Positions 63,557-64,000 of a stretch of 64,000 nt of DNA are shown here, in pieces. Positions within the stretch are counted from its first letter, which is position 1. Every line of letters starts with the position of its first letter. The translations under genes were made by a program, and so were the position numbers. The DNA comes from Thiobacillus sp. (GTDB lineage Bacteria; Pseudomonadota; Gammaproteobacteria; Burkholderiales; Thiobacillaceae), in NCBI GenBank assembly GCA_024235835.1, contig JACKLQ010000001.1, positions 1,426,001-1,490,000 on the forward strand, given 5' to 3'. Below the pieces are notes generated by a model that searched no databases, was not told the DNA's origin, and was given only the letters and a program-made list of their open reading frames with translations.

Positions 63557-63868
63557 TTATTCTCCTGCGGCGAAGTTGAGTTCCTGACCAGGTTTCAGGC
63601 ACACATAGGCCTTCTTCCAGTCGGAGCGACGACCAAAGAAGCGACCGAATCGCTTGATCTTGCCCTTGACGTTGGCCACTTTCACATCCTTCACCTGCAC
63701 CTTGAACAGCAGTTCCACGGCCGCCTTGATTTCGGGCTTGGTGGCATCGGAAGCCACGCGGAAGATCACCTGCTCACGCTTGTCGGCCAGCATGGTGGCC
63801 TTTTCGGAGATGACCGGGGCGAGGATGACCCGGAGCAGACGCTCCTCTTTCATCGGCACGGCGTTCAT
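63557..63868 (-). CDS. rplW: 50S ribosomal protein L23
   Basis: Exit-tunnel docking site for trigger factor and SRP. EERLLRVILAPVISEKATML and VKDVKVANVKGKIKRFGRFF, followed by GRRSDWKKAYV, are diagnostic. 103 residues. The ATG overlaps the rplD stop by four bases and is preceded by GAGGAG, so coupling favours this start over an ATG five codons later. Confidence 0.97.
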   Translation of the reverse strand: MNAVPMKEERLLRVILAPVISEKATMLADKREQVIFRVASDATKPEIKAAVELLFKVQVKDVKVANVKGKIKRFGRFFGRRSDWKKAYVCLKPGQELNFAAGE

Positions 63869-64000
63869 GCGTACATCTCCTCGAAAGACTTGACTGCGTC
63901 ACGCGTCATCAGAACGCGGTCATAGCGAACCAAACTGACGGGATCTGCCTGGTGGGGCTCCAGCACCAGTACGTTGTGCAGGTTGCGAGCCGACAGCCAC
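63865..64000 (-). CDS. rplD: 50S ribosomal protein L4, C-terminal end only
   Basis: The last 44 codons of L4, cut by the window edge: SARNLHNVLVLEPHQADPVS then LVRYDRVLMTRDAVKSFEEM and YA. This is the expected tail of L4 and its position before rplW is canonical. Confidence 0.95.
   Translation of the reverse strand, partial: WLSARNLHNVLVLEPHQADPVSLVRYDRVLMTRDAVKSFEEMYA

Overview
The window is GC-rich, densely coded chromosomal DNA from a betaproteobacterium. I infer this from the S10-spc-alpha ribosomal order, the corC-like/pilB/pilC/pilD/coaE/zapD run, pepP-ubiH-ubiH2-dsbC, and lptD/surA divergent from amgK-murU. I cannot name a genus. I saw no tRNA, rRNA, insertion sequence, prophage or CRISPR array.

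Layout. Positions 1-5000 (minus strand): a truncated PhoD-type phosphoesterase, an HD-GYP protein, a small coiled-coil protein and tex. Positions 5150-9150 (plus strand) are the most interesting part. A FliA (sigma28)-type promoter leads into a GEMM-I cyclic di-GMP riboswitch, a hairpin covering the ribosome binding site and start codon, a DUF1631 gene, and a degenerate EAL-HDOD gene. Positions 9200-13300: mutY, a radical SAM protein, a short paralogue of the DUF1631 C-terminus, and an M23 peptidase. Positions 13300-22500 (minus): zapD, coaE, pilD, pilC, pilB, a CorC-like protein, an orphan HicA-like protein, rlmD and an exonuclease. Positions 22500-25300 (plus): pgl, a DUF4139 protein and a 2OG-Fe(II) oxygenase. 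Positions 25300-28940 (minus): surA and lptD. Positions 28990-35920 (plus): amgK, murU, pepP, two UbiH-family hydroxylases, dsbC and a tonB-like gene. Positions 35930-37860 (minus): a small YjfB-like protein, mltA and apaG. Positions 38050-50875 (plus): rpe, gph with a repeat inserted in its 5' end, trpE without trpGDC, a 1151-residue protein that may be PPi-dependent PEP carboxykinase, rluF, a two-gene RND pump and a glycerate kinase. Positions 50840-64000 (minus): a SAM hydroxide adenosyltransferase, a terminator, then the ribosomal operons from rplQ back to the 3' end of rplD, with visible promoters ahead of rpsM and rplN.

How the genes work together. Several genes concern the envelope: LptD/SurA outer-membrane assembly, AmgK/MurU peptidoglycan recycling, MltA, the M23 peptidase, DsbC and the type IV pilus motor. 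A second theme is cyclic di-GMP and surface behaviour: the HD-GYP protein, the riboswitch, the two DUF1631 proteins, the EAL-HDOD protein and the pilus genes. The best candidate for something undescribed is the sigma28/riboswitch/DUF1631/EAL-HDOD unit plus its short paralogue. The large protein downstream of trpE is the second.
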